DNA of 64,000 nucleotides from Copromyces sp. CBS 386.78 (taxonomy: Eukaryota; Ascomycota; Sordariomycetes; Sordariales; Sordariaceae). This document shows, in pieces, positions 32,372 through 43,182 of this stretch. The stretch spans positions 62,001 through 126,000 of the forward strand of contig MU839107.1 of assembly GCA_030685235.1 (NCBI GenBank), in the 5' to 3' direction. A program made the translations under genes and the position numbers. Positions within the stretch are counted from its first letter, which is position 1; each line of letters starts with the position of its first letter. The notes under the pieces are model-generated. The model worked only from the letters and a program-made list of their open reading frames with translations. It did not search any database and was not told where the DNA came from.

Positions 32372-34446
32372 TCACGCCCTCTCCCCGTTGCTACTGCTAC
32401 TGCTGCTGCTGCTGCTGTTCCCAGCACCATTACCACCTCCAACCACCTGAGTAGCCTGGCCCTTCTCAACCCCTTTCCCCTTCCCCTCCTTCATCTCCTT
32501 CAACATGCCCACCAACTCCCCCACCAACCCCTTCAACTCGCTAACCTCGTCTTTCAACTTGCCAATCTCCACCTCAGTCTCCTCATCCTCCTCCATCTCC
32601 TGCATCTTAACCATCTGACTCTTGGCCCCCTCTACTGTCCTCGCCCAGCCATCCGCCTCAAAATCCAGCCCCCCCATCCTCTGCTCCCACTCCTCAACAG
32701 CATCATCATCCCCGTCTCCCCGTGCTCGATTAGCCCTAATCTCCTGCGCGGTACGAACTTCGATGAATGCGCTGACCAAAAGGAGAGGAGAGTAAATAGC
32801 AGCCATGCACCAATCGTTTATCTTTTCGTACGTCTTCTTATCCATCCACCACTCCAGCGGCATCGCCAGCAAGAAAATCTCAATGAGGTTGAACGGCGGG
32901 ATAAAAACGTTTTCGTCCGGTGCGCGGACAAACTGCATCGTCTTCTGGGCAAACATGGCCAGGTACTCGTCGTTGGCGTTGTCGTAGATGTCTTCGTATG
33001 CCGAGTTGTAGAGCGCAATCAAAATGTTGAGCAGGATGACCATTACGACAAAGGTGAAGCAGTAGTAGAGAAGCAGACCAAAGGGGTGGTTGAATTTCTC
33101 GAAGCCCGAAAAATCGGGCGACTGCATCAGGGCGTTGGCCATGGATTGGACAATGAACATGGCGTCTTGGACGACTTGGTCGTCTGCTTGGTCTAGACCT
33201 AGGAAGGCCTGTAAAAAGCCGACGATGATGACGATAAGGAGTGCGAAGAAGATGATGGATTCTTTCATCATCACTTTTAGGACGACCAGCATGGCGCCGA
33301 AGAAGCGGAAGGAGTCGAGGTAGAGCAACAAGCGGAGCCAGAACATGGGTGCGGAAACGGCGAGGAAGTTGTAAGACAAGGTGTTGTAGTGGTGTCGCCA
33401 GTCGACGTCGGAGCCGGGGTGGGAGAAGGCCATGAAGCGGAAGACGAGCGAGGTTGTAAGAAGGCCGTAGAGAATGCTGTTGAAGGCAGACCAGAAATCG
33501 ATAATGGCGAAACCGGCTTTCCAGACCTTGGCGAACTCGTCGCACATGAATCCCAGAGTAAAAGCGTAGAGAAGACCCTCGATCACATCAATGTGACCGC
33601 CGGGATTGACGCTGTTCATGGCCAGCGTGTAGAGAACCAAGTAAATGAAGCTGATGAGCATCTGCGTCCAGTTCTGGTACATGGGGGCGCGCATGCGGTC
33701 CGGGTCCAGATGGGACCAGAACGAGGTATTATCCTTGTCGCGATACTCGACGAAAGTAGACGGGTCGTTCTCGTCTTGCACCAGCCAGCCACGCCACAGG
33801 TAGCTGATGCATTTCTGATAGCCGGAGGTGCCGATCACCCTAAGAGCGTGCAAGTCGACTGCTTTCTCAACCACGTTGGTCGGCTTGGTGGGTTTGTTGT
33901 CGATTATGATGGAGTAGCGCTTCAGCAGGACCTGATGAAACAAAAAGTCCATGTCGTCCTCCGTCTCGATGATTTGCTTGGCAATGACTTCGCAGGCTAC
34001 GGCGCGGAGGGCGTGCAGGTCGGCGTCCCAGAGCTCGACTTCGGCTTGGTGTTTCCACCAGCGCTTGTTGACGAGCAGGCAGTAGACGACGCATGAGCGG
34101 TGGTGTTTGCCGCCGGCTTCTTTGGCGGCTTTGATGACCTTCTTGGTGATGATCTTGCTGTTCGGAGAGGTGATGTGGTCGACGGGCAGCTCGAGGGGGA
34201 CGCATTTCTCGAGTAGGAGGCGGATGCGGAGGGCGATTTCGGTGACGGTTTCGGCGGGGATGGCGGAGACGAAGAAGTCTTCGCGGTAGCTGGGGAGGAC
34301 TGTGGTCGTTAGCTGGGTTGTCTTTTAGAGGAGTTGGAGGGAAGGGAATACACACGTCGTCGACGGTGTTCGTGCCACCAACTATCGTGTCGATGGGGTG
34401 GTCGGTCCAAGCCCAAGAGGCGCGAAAAGGCACCGAATCTCGTCAT
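32372..34446 (-). CDS. yvc1: Yvc1-like TRP cation channel (vacuolar)
   Basis: Two exons: 34446-34356 and 34299-32372, 672 residues; a CTAACGACCACAG branch and acceptor support the intron. The N-terminal half is soluble with TRP-like helices (PVDHITSPNSKIITK; SCVVYCLLVNKRW). It is followed by about six hydrophobic helices: MLISFIYLVLYTLAM, a GLLYAFTLGF helix, APMFWLRLLLYLDSFRF, SIIFFALLIVIIVGFLQAFLG, then a pore loop (MANALMQSPDFSGFE) and LLLYYCFTFVVMVILLNILIAL with the post-pore YNSAYEDI. The C-terminus is acidic with a coiled coil (EIGKLKDEVSELKGLVGELVG) and a Ser run. Yeast Yvc1 releases vacuolar calcium on stretch or osmotic shock; location here is inferred from the family. The Ser run at the end (nine codons) is a trinucleotide repeat. 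Confidence 0.9.
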
Positions 34447-35360
34447 GCTGTCCTGTCGGATGCTGTCGTCTGTACGTGTCGCGTCGAGCTCCAGGTGGTT
34501 GTATGTCGCTGCGATGTAAGAAAGACGCGCAGGAGGACGAGCTTATGTGAAAGAAAGAATCGAGGAGCAAAGGTCGAACAAGATAAAGACAGACGGCGTG
34601 GTCAAAACAAGGAACCAACACAGCTGCAGCTTATCGGAGCTGTCCCGTTCAACCAGTGGTCGGGTCGTGTCGCGGTCGCACTACCCAACAGGGAAGCGAG
34701 TAGCAAACAGAAGCGACTGTTGTTGGTGTCGAATGTCCATGGTCACGTCGGCGAGAGGGGAAACGAGGGGAGGGGTTGGTGGAAGCAAGCAAGCTGAAAC
34801 TTGTAAGACAGAGCTAGCTTGTCCGAAAGGTCGACTGATAATTCGACCGATAACATGGCTGATGACGTCGAGCTTGCCAAGTTCTTGGTATGGGTGTCTG
34901 GCTAACAGTTTTATGTGCTATTACTGTGGGAAGATAATAGTGCAAGACGCGCTATACCCAGCAACTCCATTCCGCGCGTCGGGACGAGCCATGCAGCCCG
35001 TTAGCGGCGGGGTCACAGCGCTAATCGAGCCTGTAAAAGTCTAGAACACCCGCTGGAGCCCGCTCATGCATAGCGTCGGGTCGCGTCACATTCAAGACAT
35101 CATCAGCTTGGCATTAACGAGGACGTCCTTCGAGATCGGTTTCGTCTTATGTTTGACCAACCAGAACATTATATTCCGCCGAGATACTGAAGGGGAATAC
35201 TACTGAATGTATCCATCCAACATGACCTCGACTTCACTCCAATCGCGACCGCTGCAACCGACGAGGCCAAACGCCCAAAAAACCACATGAACGCTCAGAT
35301 AAAGCCAATATTTCGCTGATCTTTCACTATTCCACTGACCCAGTGACCCTATAGCTCTCA
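34447..35360. other. Intergenic region, promoter of the channel gene
   Basis: About 900 bases. It holds the channel promoter and the 3' flank of the next minus-strand gene. No firm motif. Confidence 0.35.
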
Positions 35361-37807
35361 TCAGACCTTCCTCCTCTTTCCCCCCTGACCGTACGTAACC
35401 ACACTCCCGCTCCTCTTCGTTCTTCCCCTATTGCGTTTTGGTGTGTCTTCATCATCAGCCTCCTGCTTTACCTGCTCGCTTTGCTGGTCCTGCTCTTCGT
35501 CGCCAGCTCCGCCAACTGCTTGACGTCCACCGTGACCGGCCTGACTCCGCGTCACCATACGCCCACTTCTTTCGCCACCTGTTTCGACTGCCCCGGCCGC
35601 GTTGGAGAGGCTGCGGCTACGGTTACGGTTACCATTAGCCGTGGGCTCCTTCTTGGAAGTATTCTTGTCGGTTTCCTGTCCCTGATTTGCTGCTGGTTGA
35701 ACAGATGACATCTGGTTTCCGGCAGCGTCTTTTGTGCGAGTCTTTCCATGAGCGGCGGCCTGTTGAGCTAGTACAGCCTGTTCGTTTCGCTTTCTCCTTT
35801 GGGGAACCGTGTCACCTTTCGAGGCGCGTGATGATGATACACCTTTAACGGGCACTTTCGTCGGCTGATGGGCATAAGAGGCCGCCGAGGTTGGACGTTG
35901 TTGAGATGACTGCGCTATGTTGGTTGGAAGTGGTTGACCTAGCTCTTGAGGTGGGTTCTGGGATGGTGCAGATCGGCTGAATAGTCTTCTGGCTACGGGT
36001 TTCGGGTTCGACGCGGGGAAGAATCCCATGGAACGACTGGATTGAGACGGTGCCGATTGAGCTGGTATATCGTGGCTGACATTTCTGACACTGTTGGTAC
36101 TGCCACCTCTACCGCGGAGTGACTGGGAAGAACCAGAGGCCCGACCAGCACTGGGGCGAGCAGAGTCGGAGCGAGCAGGAGCGGAAACCCGAGCGGAAAC
36201 AGAGTGCCGAGCAGCATCTGGGGCTGGGGCCGGAGAAGGGCTGCTATTCAACACCATAGCCAAGTACCCCGACGTCTGCTGTTCTTGCTGCGTTGGGCGA
36301 GGACTTGCGAGAGACTCAGACCCTTGTAGGAATACAACTTCCCTGGTCAAATGTCTGATTTCCCTGCCTAGGCGATGGCTTTTTTGGTATAGGGGTCCGT
36401 TCCTGTTGTGGACGGAGTCCGCCGCTGAGTCGGAGGGAACTGAGTATGGGTCAGGGTCAGGGTCAGGGTCAGCGTCAGGAGCCTCGTCGTCAGGAGCCTC
36501 GTCGTCAGGAGCCTCGTCGTCAGGAGCCTCGCCGTCAGGAGCCTCGCCGTCAGGGGCCTCGCCGTCAGGGGCCTCGCCGTCAGGGGCCTCGCCGTCAGGA
36601 GCCTCGCCGTCAGGGGCCTCGCCGTCAGGGGCCTCGCCGTCAGGGGCCTCGCCGTCAGGGGCCTCACCGTCAGGGGCCTCACCGTCGGGGGCCTCACCGT
36701 CGGGGGCGTCAGCTTCAGATTCAGCCCTAAAGGCCACAAGGACACGAGGCTCCGGTGCAGCTGCCTTTGCCTCTGCCGGCTCACGCTGAATAAAGGCACG
36801 AAACTCCTCCGAGCGTGCAAAAAGCCAGGTCATCACCATGTCCCTGAGCTCAGGGGAAAGGGACCTAAGGTACGCGGCGTCGGTGACTAGGGTGACTGGG
36901 GGAGGCTGCCCGGGTCGTCGGACATGAAGGATTTGCGGTGGCGGCTCCGGAAACTGGAGGTCTAGCCCGCTCTCCTCGTCCGAGTCGTTCCCGTCATTAC
37001 CGTGTGCTTGGTCTTGGTTTCCGGAAGAGCCCGCAATGTCCGTTGCGTCGCGGTTGTGTGGGTTTACAGAAATTGTTGCCTCTGGGTCGTACTGGGCGGT
37101 GTCTTTTTGTACGGCAGAGAGAGTGGGAGATCCTGATCCGGTTTTCTGCACACCTTCGATGCTAGGCAGCACTGCTGGGTTTCCCAGGTCGCCAGTTGGA
37201 GGTTGCAGGGCTACAGATGCAGGAGATGGCATGGCGTTTTTGTCGTCTTGGTCTGCATCTGAGCGGTCAGTGCTGAGTTCGTCGTCGGCATCGTAATCAA
37301 CTTGGCCATCTTGGCCCTCTGGGGTATGGTCAACATTGTGGTCATCCTCAACATGGTTTCGAATCGCTTCTTCGTTGCTGGTACGGACATGGTACGGACC
37401 TGATTCTTGAATTCGGCGGCTAAGTCCCCAGGTCGAGCGGCGGGAAGGCTCGCGAGGCTTCAATACTCTGAGCTCCCGGCCATGCCGCGGGCAGAACTTG
37501 ATGGCACAGTTGCTAAGTAGGTTGGATTGTCAGTATTGTAATTTTCCATCAACTGTGGTGCCAGAGTCAGAACTTACCATCCGGCGTGATGCCACTCCAT
37601 GTGTCCCGTCGACCAGTCGATGGGTATACCGCGGAGAAACGGTGGATGGTCGTGGGTGTGCCTTGGCATCTTGGACTCCTTGGGCCTTTCAGACTCCAAG
37701 GGCTTGGAGGGGTTATTGGTGTCATTGCCGGCGGGTTGACTGATGTATCTTAGGAATACATGATCGGGGCATGGAGGTAAAAGTGGTGGGATGTTGAGGT
37801 CAGGCAT
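35361..37807 (-). CDS. Low-complexity, probably nuclear protein with APDGE tandem repeats
   Basis: Two exons: 37807-37578 and 37512-35361, 793 residues; donor GTAAGT and acceptor TAG, phase 2. No known domain. The N-terminal 85 residues are the most ordered and may form a small metal-binding unit: STGHMEWHHAGCNCAIKFC with two His and three Cys in a tight group. A second ordered patch is LRSLSPELRDMVMTWLFARSEEFRAF (split; about 290-315). Then come 15-17 copies of the pentapeptide A-P-D-(G/D)-E, a (DP)n run, and a long Ser/Pro/Gln-rich tail with basic clusters (PQRRKRNEQ; KRNRGRTKRSG; GGKRRKV at the very end) that look like nuclear targeting signals. The function is unknown. The repeats are length-unstable by nature. 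Confidence 0.75.
36473..36715 (-). repeat. Coding minisatellite, 15-bp unit
   Basis: About 16 tandem copies of a 15-bp unit (GGCCTCGCCGTCAGG on the plus strand) encoding A-P-D-(G/D)-E. Copies vary by single bases: GTCGTC versus GCCGTC gives DDE versus DGE, and AGGAGCC versus AGGGGCC is silent. The array keeps frame throughout. A short 6-bp (GGGTCA) repeat precedes it at 36449-36470. Confidence 0.95.
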
Positions 37808-38037
37808 TATGGTGTTGATGCTGATACTACCTTATGCCCGATATTTGGCAGAAACTGATGTTGTTGGTTGCCGATTGCACTCTCGAGCGCAGCCGTCATC
37901 GTATTTCGTTTCGAGTCTTTATCAGCTTGGATAGAGTCACGGAGAGAAGGCGCCATGATCGCCATGGCCGCCACGGTTGTGGTTTCTAGCATCGTTTGTT
38001 GTTGTTGTTGAATGAGCGACTGATTATGTTGGCTCAT
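37807..38037 (-). CDS. Possible small upstream ORF overlapping the next start codon (TAATG)
   Basis: A 76-codon frame from the ATG at 38037, Gln-rich (SLIQQQQQTM), whose TAA shares its last A with the ATG of the APDGE gene. It may be an upstream ORF in that gene's leader that influences its translation, or an unspliced 5' exon. It could also be chance. Confidence 0.25.
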   Translation of the reverse strand: MSQHNQSLIQQQQQTMLETTTVAAMAIMAPSLRDSIQADKDSKRNTMTAALESAIGNQQHQFLPNIGHKVVSASTP

Positions 38038-38343
38038 AAAGTGCTGGTTCGGAGGAGGAAAGATCGGTGGTGGAAAGATGGGCGTCGAGTTGGTCTTGAA
38101 CCGTTGAAGGCAAGCAATGAGATGTAACGTTATCTCAGGAGCTGCCAAAACTGGCTGTAAGGATGTTAACGTCTTAATAGCCGAGTTGTTTTACGCGTCC
38201 ACCCATTCTGGGTCATAACGGAGTCCGTTGACGCACGGGCCAGCTAGCCCTCGTACAGCGGCCTGCCACGGCTTGCAGCGCGTCAAACCGTCGACTGGCA
38301 GCAAACTTGAACCTTTCATCCATGCAAACGCCAGACCGAATCA

Positions 38344-40090
38344 ATGACGGGGATCAATAAGAGGAAAGCGCCGGGGGATGAGAGCGACGAAGAAGGAGCA
38401 GCATTGACCAGTCCAGTCCGCCGCGAACCGGAAGCGAAGCGACAGAAACAAGCAGACAGTCCGAGTCCAGCCATCGCGCCCGCCGATCCAAAGCCAGCAG
38501 CGCCGCCAGCGCAAGAAGCCACCACCACTAAGCCGGGCCCCGAGTCCGATCGGCGGCCCCACAATGACCGGGCGGCTGTCCCGATTTCCGGACCCGGTCA
38601 AGTCGGAGGAGGGACCGGGACTGGGATTAAACTACGGAAATGGACAGACGAGTACTTTCGGAATCTTTACACCAAGGATCCGAGCTTCAAATATCTCGGG
38701 CAGAAAGATCCCGAGTTTGCTCCTTTGTACGTTGTCTTCGACCTCATCGGCGTCATGAACATGACCACATCACATCACATCACTAACACTCTCATACCTT
38801 ACCAAAAGCCTCGACTCCAAAAACCAACTCGACTTCACCAACCCTTCCGCAGTAATGCAGCTAACCAAAACCCTCCTCAAACTCGACTACGGCCTGAAAA
38901 TCCATCTTCCCCCAGACCGCCTCTGTCCCCCCGTTCCTAATCGCCACAACTACATCCTCTGGATCTCCTCGCTTCTCTCCTCCTCTTCTTACCTTCATCC
39001 CTCATCGGATTCTCATCAAAGGCCCATCACAGGCCTAGACATCGGCACCGGCGCCTCAGCCATCTATCCCCTCCTAGGCTGCACCCAACACCCCTCCTGG
39101 TCCTTTATCGCCACCGACATCGACGCCCACTCTTTATCCTACGCGCAGCAGAACATTGCTCTCAACAGCCTCGAGAGCCGCATCGCCCTTTTGCACCGCC
39201 AGCCCTCCCAGGCTTTAATCCCCTTCGACTGCCCCCTCTTAATTGACAAGAGGATAGATTTCACAATGTGCAACCCCCCCTTTTACTCCTCCCCCTCGGA
39301 CCTTCTTTCCTCAGCAGCCAAGAAGGCCCGTCCGCCGTTAACAGCATGCACCGGTGCTCCCGTGGAAATGGTCTGCGACGGCGGCGAGGTTCAACACGTT
39401 TTCCGCATGATCGACGAGTCGCTTGTCTTGAGGGAGAAGGTGAGGTGGTATACGAGCATGGTCGGCAAGGTTACTTCGCTGGAAGCGGTGGTTGCGAGAC
39501 TGAGGAAAGAAAAGGTGGGGAATTACGCCGTTACCGAGCTGGTGCAGGGGACCAAGACGAAGAGGTGGGCGGTGGGGTGGAGTTTTGGGGCGATGAGAGC
39601 GGGGGAGAAGGAAGGGAGGGGGGTGGGTGGGGTTTGGAAGAGACTGTTGCCGGCGGCGGGGAGGGTGGAGGTTGGGACGTGGAAGCCGAAGGTGGCGGCC
39701 GGAGCTTCATCAGATCATGATGGGGAGGGGGAGAAGATGATTGTTGTTGGGAAAGTGGTGGAAAGAATAAGGCAGACGGTGCAAGGTTTGGAACTGATCA
39801 GTTGGGAGTGGGATGGGGAGAGGATGAGAGGGGTGGGAAGAAGTAGGGGGAATGTTTGGAGTAGGGCTTGGAGGAGGAGGAGGGAGAGGGAGATGAAGGA
39901 TGCGGCCGAGGGGAAGACTAAGGTCGGTGATGGTGATGGGAAGGAGGAATGTAATTTGGGCTTTGAAGTGGTGGTTGAGGTTGCAAAGGACGGCGAGACC
40001 AAAGTTGTGTTGCTCTGGAGGGAAGGACATGATCAAGGCCTGTTTGAGAGTCTTTGGGGATATCTGCAGGGGAGGATGAAGGACCTATAG
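38344..40090 (+). CDS. METTL16/RlmF-family RNA N6-adenine methyltransferase
   Basis: Two exons: 38344-38726 and 38809-40090, 554 residues. The intron has a CACTAACAC branch site and an AAAAG acceptor and joins as ...PEFAPFLDSKNQLDFTNP. The catalytic domain has the family features: TLLKLDYGLKI, RHNYILWISSL, the SAM-binding motif GLDIGTGAS with the following YPLLG, and the catalytic NPPF within FTMCNPPFYSS. The N-terminus is a charged linker with KRKAPGDESDEE and AKRQKQ (possible nuclear signal). The C-terminal 150 residues are divergent and Gly/Arg-rich. Human METTL16 and fission yeast Mtl16 methylate A43 of U6 snRNA; that is the likely activity here, but the substrate is inferred from the family. 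Confidence 0.92.
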
Positions 40091-42027
40091 TGTGTTTGGA
40101 ATCGCATACGTGAGAGCTTCTGGGCGGCAGCGGTACCTTACATGACTTCCGAAAAGATACATGCACCCGCATTTGGCTCCATACACTTTGCGTTCTGGGT
40201 CCCGTGTCCCCATGATAGGCCCAATCACTTTGCTGGAGATAGTACGGAATTCCCAACAATGACCCAAGTTCGGGTGCAGTTGATGTAGGAGATAGTCTCT
40301 ATCACATTGACCCCCGTCGAAGCTGAGTCTGACCTGAGACTATAGTAGATGGAGGGTTGCACTGCTTAATTGTCACTGAGGGGCCGAGTTGGAAACCATC
40401 GTCATGGCGATTCATTGGCATTTCATTGGCAAATATAGATGTGTTAGTAATTAGGTGCGTGTTTCGACTGATTTCTAACAGTGGGGCGCGGGGGAGGCCC
40501 TATGACGTAAGGTAGTTTCGGATGCGGGCCACTCAGATCGGGAGACGACGGGATGCCCCCACCATTTCAGGTCCCATCAGAGATCAGACAGCGTCCACAG
40601 CAGCGCCGTGACAGCTGCCCACATGGCGTCGTGCAACAGCGCAGGTACAGCGGCAACGCACAGGCGGCAGTGCCTGCCCACCCGACGCTATGCGCCCATT
40701 GATGGAAGTTCGGCCAAGCACTCGACACCGGACGAACCAGGTACCTGACAAAAAACAAAACAAAAAAAACGTCATCTGCCATTGTCCATTGACCAAAGAT
40801 GACTCACCTGACACCATGTTGCAAGAGACTACGGTACATACCTCTACCTACTACCTTATGTATTGGGGATGACTACCACGTGCAGGGACCAACGGTCATC
40901 ATCATCGGGCCTGGGATTCCAAAACGCGGGGAAAGGCATGTTGAGCACAACGACGGAAACAGAGACGGGAGAGCATTTCCCGGGAGAGACAGGCCCAGAC
41001 AAATGTTCGCGGTTTTTAGGTAGTAGTAAGAAGAGAAGAAAAACGACTTGCCAAGACATTCCAGCTCTTCTCGGCAGGAAAGCTCACCACTGAAAGCGCT
41101 GAAAACTGCCTTGTGCAAATCAATTGGAAATCCCCACTCTGCCCCTATCTGCGTGTGTTTCTATGTCGCTTCTATTCGCGAACGGCGGGGCGGGGGGGTT
41201 TCGAACGAAGGAGGGGGAAAACGTACGAATCTTGCAGATATCACATGAAATGTTGGGGGAGATACGGTCGAAAATTCCACGAGGTTGATGGAGATACCCT
41301 TATAGGTAGTTCCGTTATCACTCAGAGATGTCAGTGAAATATCTTTAGTGTAGAATCTCAAATGTTTACCTATTTTAAACCCCTCTCCCTCTCTCTCTCT
41401 GTTGACAGAACCCCTTCCATATCCTCAGTGTAGCGGGGCACCCGACCATCAAAGACCGTGCCGTGCCGTCCAACCTTGGCTTGGAGATCCTTTGAACCCC
41501 TACCCTCACGATCTGATCAAGTCCCCTTAACAAATCCAACAACCGGACAAAACAGATACCCGTGCCACGCCCCGGATTGGTAGACGACCCTGATTTTCGG
41601 TTGACCGAATCTGGACACAACAAAAAGAAGGGCAACCCTGAAGAGAAATCCCGGGATCGACCACACCGCTGACTCGCTGAGGCTTGTTACGTTGCTTGGT
41701 ACCAAACAAGTCCCTTACCAAATACCGCCACAAGACCCGCTCGAATGAGATCACCGCCTACATTCAGGACAAGGAAGGCGGTCGACCAAACAACCAACCA
41801 AGCAGCGACATTCCACGAGATCTTGACCCCTGACAGCAGCAGCTTGCTTGACGAAACAAGCCGAGCGCATCATCCCTCTCACTCAAGGATCAACACCGCT
41901 TCAAGAAAGAGTGGCGGGGCTAGACCGAAATCCTGGGATTTTGTTTGGATCTACGACACCACACTACATCATTTCCACCGCTTTTCGCATTCTTTGAACA
42001 GACCGACAGACAAATAAATAAAAGACC
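40091..42027. other. 1.9-kb intergenic region
   Basis: No gene supported. A CTCT run near 41385-41400 and A-rich runs near 40753-40770 are present. The last 150 bases are CA-rich leader of the next gene. Confidence 0.4.
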
Positions 42028-42786
42028 ATGATGGCGCTCCTCAGGTATTCCAGCCCGACGAGCCCAGTCGGTGTATCTTCCGAATCAGAATCTGCATTTG
42101 AAAAGAAGAAGAACGATACCACTACTACTTTCCGCTTGAGAAGTATCTCTACCCCGACCATCACCAATACAACCACTACACAACTCGCGACAACAACAAC
42201 AACAACAACAACAATAACAAAGCCAACTGCGACCACAAAGCCAACAGCGACCACAATAACAACTGCCAACACACAAACAACGCTTGCGAACAAAACCACC
42301 CACCTCGCCACAACCAAGAGCGCAACAACAACAACATCAACAACAACTCTCCAGCGACACATCCTCCCCATCCTAACCTCCACCCTCAAAACCCTCTACC
42401 GCACGCACACCCTCCTCTTCTCCCTCTTCTGTTCCACCACTGCTCTCCTCCTCCTCCGCAGTCTCTCCGCCCTCCAGCTCTTGGGTTCCACATCTCATCT
42501 CTTCAGCAAACTCGTCCTGTACCGCGCCCTCTATTTTTTCAAGAGGTTCACAATGGAGACCGCCAGCGTGACATTGCGCATCTTCTGGGACAGCCGCAAA
42601 GCGCGACACATCCGCAAGAAGATCGAGTTTGAGTTTTTTGTGTGGATCTTGGGCCCCGGCGGCACCTTGTTGTGTTTTGTGCTTTGGCCCGGGTGGATCG
42701 TTTTGGGGCTGATGATTTGGGGACTGTCGTGTTTGATGAACGGGGTGCAGGCTGCTATGGTGCAGGCGCCGGTTATTAGTGGTTGA
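42028..42786 (+). CDS. Small membrane protein with Thr-rich N-terminus
   Basis: A single exon of 252 residues, starting at tandem ATGs (ATGATG). Residues 35-105 are dominated by Thr with ACA/ACC codons (low complexity, possibly O-glycosylated or disordered). Three or four hydrophobic segments follow: LLFSLFCSTTALLLLRSL (about 130), a KLVLYRALYFF segment, FFVWILGPGGTLLCFVLWPGWIVLGLMIWGL (two close helices, about 205-238), ending VQAAMVQAPVISG. A basic amphipathic stretch RIFWDSRKARHIRKKIEFE lies between. No known family was recognised, but the steady codon use and membrane topology support a real gene. No signal peptide, so probably an organelle or inner membrane protein. Confidence 0.7.
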   Translation: MMALLRYSSPTSPVGVSSESESAFEKKKNDTTTTFRLRSISTPTITNTTTTQLATTTTTTTTITKPTATTKPTATTITTANTQTTLANKTTHLATTKSATTTTSTTTLQRHILPILTSTLKTLYRTHTLLFSLFCSTTALLLLRSLSALQLLGSTSHLFSKLVLYRALYFFKRFTMETASVTLRIFWDSRKARHIRKKIEFEFFVWILGPGGTLLCFVLWPGWIVLGLMIWGLSCLMNGVQAAMVQAPVISG

Positions 42787-43182
42787 ACGGTTTACGACTA
42801 TTGAATGTTTTGAAGAAGGGAAACGATCTCTTGTCAAATGGAACTGAAGGATGATGGCGACGTCACCGGACACAAGGGGGGGGGGGGGAACAAAATCCCC
42901 GATTCCGTGGTCGTTTGTGTCACATCGCATCGCATCGCAGCGCATTGCAGCGCAGCGCATACCACGAGCGCATCCATCCACGGACTAGACCTACGAACGC
43001 AATCGCGCCGCCTTTTTGACACGAGGCGCACACACACATATACACACACCGCGACAACCACATTTGTTACGTACCGTCGCATCACCACGCAGGCGACAGC
43101 GCGACATACCGAGAAGATCAACACACTTGATTCACCAAACCGAACGCTATCAACATCAACATCACCACCTCCTACCTCCTAC
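42787..43182. other. Short intergenic region between convergent genes
   Basis: About 400 bases with a G run (GGGGGGGGGG near 42879), imperfect GCATC/GCAGC repeats (42920-42960) and a CA-rich run at 43029-43050. Nothing else. Confidence 0.4.
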
